This document shows, in pieces, positions 6,484 through 9,082 of a stretch of 9,082 nt of DNA. The stretch spans positions 1-9,082 of the forward strand of contig CAZJGS010000099.1 of NCBI GenBank assembly GCA_964545735.1. Direction: 5' to 3'. The DNA comes from Pleomorphochaeta sp964545735. Its GTDB lineage: Bacteria > Spirochaetota > Spirochaetia > Sphaerochaetales > Sphaerochaetaceae. The translations under genes and the position numbers were made by a program. The notes under the pieces are model-generated. The model saw nothing but the letters and a program-made list of their open reading frames with translations, had not been told where the DNA came from and did not search any database. Every line of letters begins with the position of its first letter. Positions within the stretch are counted from its first letter, which is position 1.

Positions 6484-7397
6484 ATTTAATATTATCATTT
6501 TTGACTCCAGAATATGCATTTACTGTTATAAGGGTAATGACTCCAATTCTTTTTGCTGGTTTATCTTGTATGGTATTTCTAAAAGGCGGAATTGATCCTA
6601 TTGGTATTGAAGGTATTATGTTGCTTTCAGCTATGAGTGGTTCTGTTGGAGCTTATTATACTAATAGTGCTTTTGGTGGTGTAATAGTCGCAATTCTTTG
6701 TGGAATAGCTATTTCTTTCCTTTTTGGATATGCAACTTTGCAACTAAAGAGTGTGGAAATATTAGCAGGTATAGCAATTAATACTTTAGCCGCTGGTTTA
6801 ACTATTTTTATTATTTATTTTGTAGTAGGAGAGAAGGGCTCAACTCAAAGTTTAGCCAATCCTGTTGTAAGTGATTTCGATATTCCTTTATTAGAGAGTA
6901 TCCCAATTATAGGTGAGATAATATCAGGTCATAATATCTTAACTTATGTTGCCTTTATACTAATGTTTGTACTTGCCTATTTGTTTAAAAGAACACCTTT
7001 AGGACTAAGAATAAGAAGTGTTGGAGAAAATAGAGTAGCAGCTGAATCTGTTGGTATTAATATTATGAAATATAAATACATAACACTTGCAATTGCAGGG
7101 ACTATAGCAGGATTAGGCGGAGCCTTTATGTCTATGGGTTATGTATCATTTTTCTCAAGAAATATGATTGCAGGTCGTGGTTGGATTGGTATGGCAGCAG
7201 AAGCTATGGGTAGAGGGAACCCTTTTGGGATTTTCGCTTCTTCCTTAATCTTTGGTATAGCCGATTCTTTATCAGTTAGACTACAAATGTTTAATTTACC
7301 ATCACAATTGGTAAATACAATTCCATATGTTATTACAATCGTAACCATATCAATATATTCATACAGAGACATGAAAGCAAAGAAGAGGAGTATTTAA
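6477..7397 (+). CDS. ABC transporter permease, nucleoside importer (NupQ/YufQ-like)
   Basis: Second membrane subunit; it would form a heterodimer with the preceding permease. The 306 residues contain repeated hydrophobic segments (about 13-35, 44-60, 65-87, 93-117, 153-170, 200-224, 250-265 and 275-294), PIGIEGIMLL (41-50), the coupling-loop motif RTPLGLRIRSVGENRVAAES (172-191) and AGRGWIGMAAEA (232-243). Two homologous permeases of about 355 and 306 residues beside one fused ATPase is the standard BMP-linked arrangement. The ATG lies inside the end of the previous gene (7-nt overlap) with GAGGT (6466-6470) 6 nt upstream, so the two are translationally coupled. The substrate is inferred from the binding protein, not from the permease. 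Confidence 0.92.
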   Translation: MLNLILSFLTPEYAFTVIRVMTPILFAGLSCMVFLKGGIDPIGIEGIMLLSAMSGSVGAYYTNSAFGGVIVAILCGIAISFLFGYATLQLKSVEILAGIAINTLAAGLTIFIIYFVVGEKGSTQSLANPVVSDFDIPLLESIPIIGEIISGHNILTYVAFILMFVLAYLFKRTPLGLRIRSVGENRVAAESVGINIMKYKYITLAIAGTIAGLGGAFMSMGYVSFFSRNMIAGRGWIGMAAEAMGRGNPFGIFASSLIFGIADSLSVRLQMFNLPSQLVNTIPYVITIVTISIYSYRDMKAKKRSI

Positions 7398-7401
7398 TAA
7401 T

Positions 7402-8790
7402 ATGAATGCAGGTGAATTTGAAAGATCACAATTAGATAATGCTATTCCAAAAGTGGATGATAGCAAACATAAAATAGATTGGATGCACTATGTAAGGGCG
7501 GGAGAGCAATCAGATAATCAATTATTATCTGATTGGGTATCTTTTGTTCCAGGTAGTAATGCTCCATGTCACTTGGTAATTGCCTCTATACAAGCTATGA
7601 GAAATAAGGGTTATAAAGTTGAAGAGGCTGAAAAGTTTATATTAGAGGGCTTAAAGGCCGTTGAAGATAATGAGCCTGGTACTCTTCAAAGAGTAACTGC
7701 AAAAATTTATAAAGCTTTAAATGAAGCGCCAATTGATAAGAGTTCAAATTATCATAAGTTTAAGCAATATAATACTTGGGACGATATAAAGAAAAAAGTT
7801 TCATTTGATTGTTATAATTATGATTGTAATAGTAAAGAATTTGAAGAAGCAATTAAAGCTGGTTGGTTAGCTCAATTAATTGGTGGTGCCTTAGGTACTC
7901 AAATTGAGGGTTATACCAAAGAGAATATTGAAAAAGTATATGGTAATAATATTATTGATTATTTGAGAACACCTGAAACTTACAATGATGATATTACTTA
8001 TGAATTGGTGTTTTTAGATTTGTTTGAAAAATTAGGATACAATCTTGATTCAAATGATATTGCTGAAGCCTGGCTTGAAAATATCGCTGATGGCTATAGT
8101 GCGGAAAGAATAGCACTAGAAAACTTGAGACGAGGTATTTATCCCCCAGTTTCAGGAACTTTAAACAACTATTTTAGTGATTGGATTGGAGTGCAAATGA
8201 GAACTTTAATTCATGGAATGGTTAGTCCAGGAAATCCTGAAATGGCAGCTAAATTAGCTATTTATGATGGAGTAGTATCCCATAGTAATAGTGGAATTCT
8301 TGGTGGTATGTTTAATTCAGTTATGGTTTCTCTAGCATTTGTAATAAATGATATGAAAGATGTGATCAAAAAGACTATCAGTTATATTCCAAATGACAGT
8401 GAATTCTTTGATGTAGTAAATTATGCATATAATTTATGTCAAAAATATTCATCCTGGCAAGAAGCTTGGAAAGTCGCCAGTGAAAAGTATAGATACTATA
8501 ACTGGATTCACTCTTATCCAAATGCAGTGGCAGAAGTTATAGCACTTTGGTATGGTAATAATGATTTTGAAGCTACCACAAGAATCATATGTGGTTGTGG
8601 ATTAGATGTAGATTGCACAGCAGCTCCAGTATTAAATATCTTGGGAATTGCAAAAGGTACAAGTGCAATAAAATCATCCCTTATTGAGCCTCTTAATAAT
8701 ACAGTAAAAACTATATTAAGAGATCAGAGAATCATTACAATAGATTCACTAATTGAGCAAACTATTAGTTCAACTAGAAGTGCCCTTTAA
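7402..8790 (+). CDS. ADP-ribosylglycohydrolase-family protein with an extra N-terminal domain
   Basis: Related to DraG/ARH hydrolases, which use a metal centre to cleave N- or O-glycosidic bonds to ribose in ADP-ribosylated substrates. Of 462 residues, about 150 onward form the family domain: AGWLAQLIGGALGTQIEG (153-170, the usual Gly-rich start), YNDDITYEL (194-202, acidic metal-ligand motif), YDGVVSHSNSGILGG (288-302) and GCGLDVDCTAAP (398-409), whose Asp402 and Asp404 fit the C-terminal metal-binding Asp pair. Acidic ligands therefore appear intact. Residues 1 to about 140 are a soluble, mostly helical-looking extension I cannot assign. No signal peptide, so it should be cytoplasmic. AGAGGAG (7384-7390) is 11 nt before the ATG, and 4 nt separate it from the permease. 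It is last in a nucleoside-uptake/ribokinase operon, which suggests small ribosides, not modified protein, as substrate (inference). Confidence 0.85.
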   Translation: MNAGEFERSQLDNAIPKVDDSKHKIDWMHYVRAGEQSDNQLLSDWVSFVPGSNAPCHLVIASIQAMRNKGYKVEEAEKFILEGLKAVEDNEPGTLQRVTAKIYKALNEAPIDKSSNYHKFKQYNTWDDIKKKVSFDCYNYDCNSKEFEEAIKAGWLAQLIGGALGTQIEGYTKENIEKVYGNNIIDYLRTPETYNDDITYELVFLDLFEKLGYNLDSNDIAEAWLENIADGYSAERIALENLRRGIYPPVSGTLNNYFSDWIGVQMRTLIHGMVSPGNPEMAAKLAIYDGVVSHSNSGILGGMFNSVMVSLAFVINDMKDVIKKTISYIPNDSEFFDVVNYAYNLCQKYSSWQEAWKVASEKYRYYNWIHSYPNAVAEVIALWYGNNDFEATTRIICGCGLDVDCTAAPVLNILGIAKGTSAIKSSLIEPLNNTVKTILRDQRIITIDSLIEQTISSTRSAL

Positions 8791-8853
8791 TCTAAGCCTT
8801 TAAACAATATAAACAAAGTTGAATAGATAAAGCTATTCAATAAAAATAATTTG
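8689..8853 (+). repeat. Right direct repeat flanking the operon (intact gene 3' end plus flank)
   Basis: This is the functional counterpart of 391-555, containing the last 34 codons of the glycohydrolase gene, its stop, and 63 nt of flank. With the left copy it brackets the regulator-to-glycohydrolase operon in direct orientation. The near-identical part (8689-8757, two mismatches) is long enough to support homologous recombination, which would delete or circularise about 8.3 kb. Confidence 0.85.
8819..8840 (+). other. Small stem-loop after the glycohydrolase stop
   Basis: TTGAATAG (8819-8826) pairs with CTATTCAA (8833-8840) around a 6-nt loop, 28 nt after the stop codon, followed by an A-rich run and not T residues. 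It could protect the transcript 3' end or be an old terminator stem. In the left repeat copy the corresponding stem is destroyed by substitutions. Confidence 0.4.
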
Positions 8854-8867
8854 AGTGATAATTTTAT

Positions 8868-8918
8868 CCTAAATAATAAATAGAGAGATAAAGCCTATTT
8901 ATTGTTTAGGGTTTTTTT
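8868..8918 (+). terminator. Intrinsic terminator of the operon
   Basis: A 16-bp stem (8868-8883 with 8895-8910, one U-G pair) closes an 11-nt loop and is followed by seven T residues (8912-8918). It lies 77 nt after the glycohydrolase stop, so the seven-gene transcript most likely ends here. The stem is AT-rich, as expected for this genome. On the opposite strand the T-tract is poor, so it acts mainly on the plus strand. Confidence 0.85.
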
Positions 8919-8970
8919 ACTTTTCTAATCGTTTCATTATTTTTAAACTTAGGAGAGTTTTTTTAGAGAT

Positions 8971-8984
8971 GAGCTTTAAAGCTC
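8971..8984. repeat. 14-bp perfect palindrome
   Basis: GAGCTTTAAAGCTC reads the same on both strands. It lies downstream of the operon terminator in otherwise unassigned DNA and has no following T-tract. It may be a protein-binding site or part of a leader for a gene beyond the window; I cannot tell which. Confidence 0.4.
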
Positions 8985-9024
8985 TTTATAGCTATTTAGT
9001 GAAGTACAATATGCAATTTTATTA

Positions 9025-9082
9025 CTTTCGTTATTTCTTTCGTTTCATCGTTTCATCGTTTCAACGATATATGGAACGAAAG
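9025..9082. repeat. Nested direct and inverted repeats at the window edge, operator-like
   Basis: CGTTTCAT occurs at 9041-9048 and 9049-9056, followed by CGTTTCAA at 9057-9064, an 8-bp tandem array. CTTTCGTT occurs at 9025-9032 and 9037-9044 and inverted at 9075-9082. A larger inverted repeat pairs 9037-9048 with 9071-9082 (11 of 12), enclosing a second palindrome, ATCGTT-TC-AACGAT, at 9055-9068. Another ATCGTTTCAT is at 8928-8937. CGTTTCA is the half-site shape found in many LacI-family operators, so a control region for a following gene is the best guess; the end of a mobile element is an alternative. The array is cut by the window edge. Confidence 0.55.

Noticed and set aside
5649..7372. 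Minus-strand reading frames opposite the two permease genes
   Set aside because: These mirror hydrophobic permease codons, lack credible starts, and have no independent support.
8969..9082. Open frame on the plus strand from ATG 8969 to the window end (38 codons, no stop), with AGGAG at 8951-8955
   Set aside because: The spacing to the AGGAG is long (13 nt), the product is an aromatic and basic string with no recognisable motif, and it runs through the tandem CGTTTCAT array. A chance open frame is more likely, though the window edge prevents a firm decision.
9025..9082. Start of a CRISPR array
   Set aside because: The repeated unit is only 8 bp and tandem without spacers, and the other copies are inverted. 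That is operator or iteron-like structure, not repeat-spacer structure.

Overview
This window is strongly AT-rich bacterial DNA. Genes are tightly packed, Shine-Dalgarno sites are of the AAGGAG type, and TGA is used as a stop (it ends the regulator gene). The substrate-binding lipoprotein has a loose lipobox (Leu-Met-Thr-Ser-Cys). A low-GC Bacillota, Mycoplasmatota or spirochaete-like organism would fit, but the sequence does not decide between them.

Layout. (1) Positions 1-14 look like the first codons of a minus-strand gene leaving the window. (2) Positions 15-766 hold no intact gene. They contain an eroded duplicate of the 3' end of the window's last gene (core 391-555), then a sigma70-type promoter (647-676), then a cluster of CG-centred operator-like repeats (685-718). 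(3) Positions 767-8790 are one seven-gene plus-strand operon: LacI-family regulator, ribokinase, BMP-family nucleoside-binding lipoprotein, a double-domain ABC ATPase, two permeases, and an N-terminally extended ADP-ribosylglycohydrolase-family enzyme. Genes abut or overlap throughout. The one notable gap (59 nt, 3826-3884) carries a perfect 13-bp stem-loop between the binding protein and the ATPase. (4) Positions 8791-9082 hold a strong intrinsic terminator and then iterated palindromic repeats at the window edge, probably control sites for whatever follows.

How the genes fit together (inference). The four transporter genes match the BMP/Nup-type nucleoside ABC importer, as in B. subtilis NupNOPQ or Lactococcus BmpA-NupABC. 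The kinase keeps the ribose contacts of E. coli RbsK, so free ribose should be an intermediate. The window has no nucleoside hydrolase or nucleoside phosphorylase. The only enzyme able to release ribose is the ADP-ribosylglycohydrolase-family protein. The simplest model is import of a riboside or ADP-ribose-derived compound, cleavage by this glycohydrolase, ribose phosphorylation by the kinase, and control by the LacI-type regulator binding its own promoter.

The most unusual structural feature is that the operon is bracketed by direct repeats at a constant 8298-nt offset. One is the real 3' end of the glycohydrolase gene. The other is a decayed copy upstream of the operon promoter, which points to a past duplication or replacement of an operon of this type.
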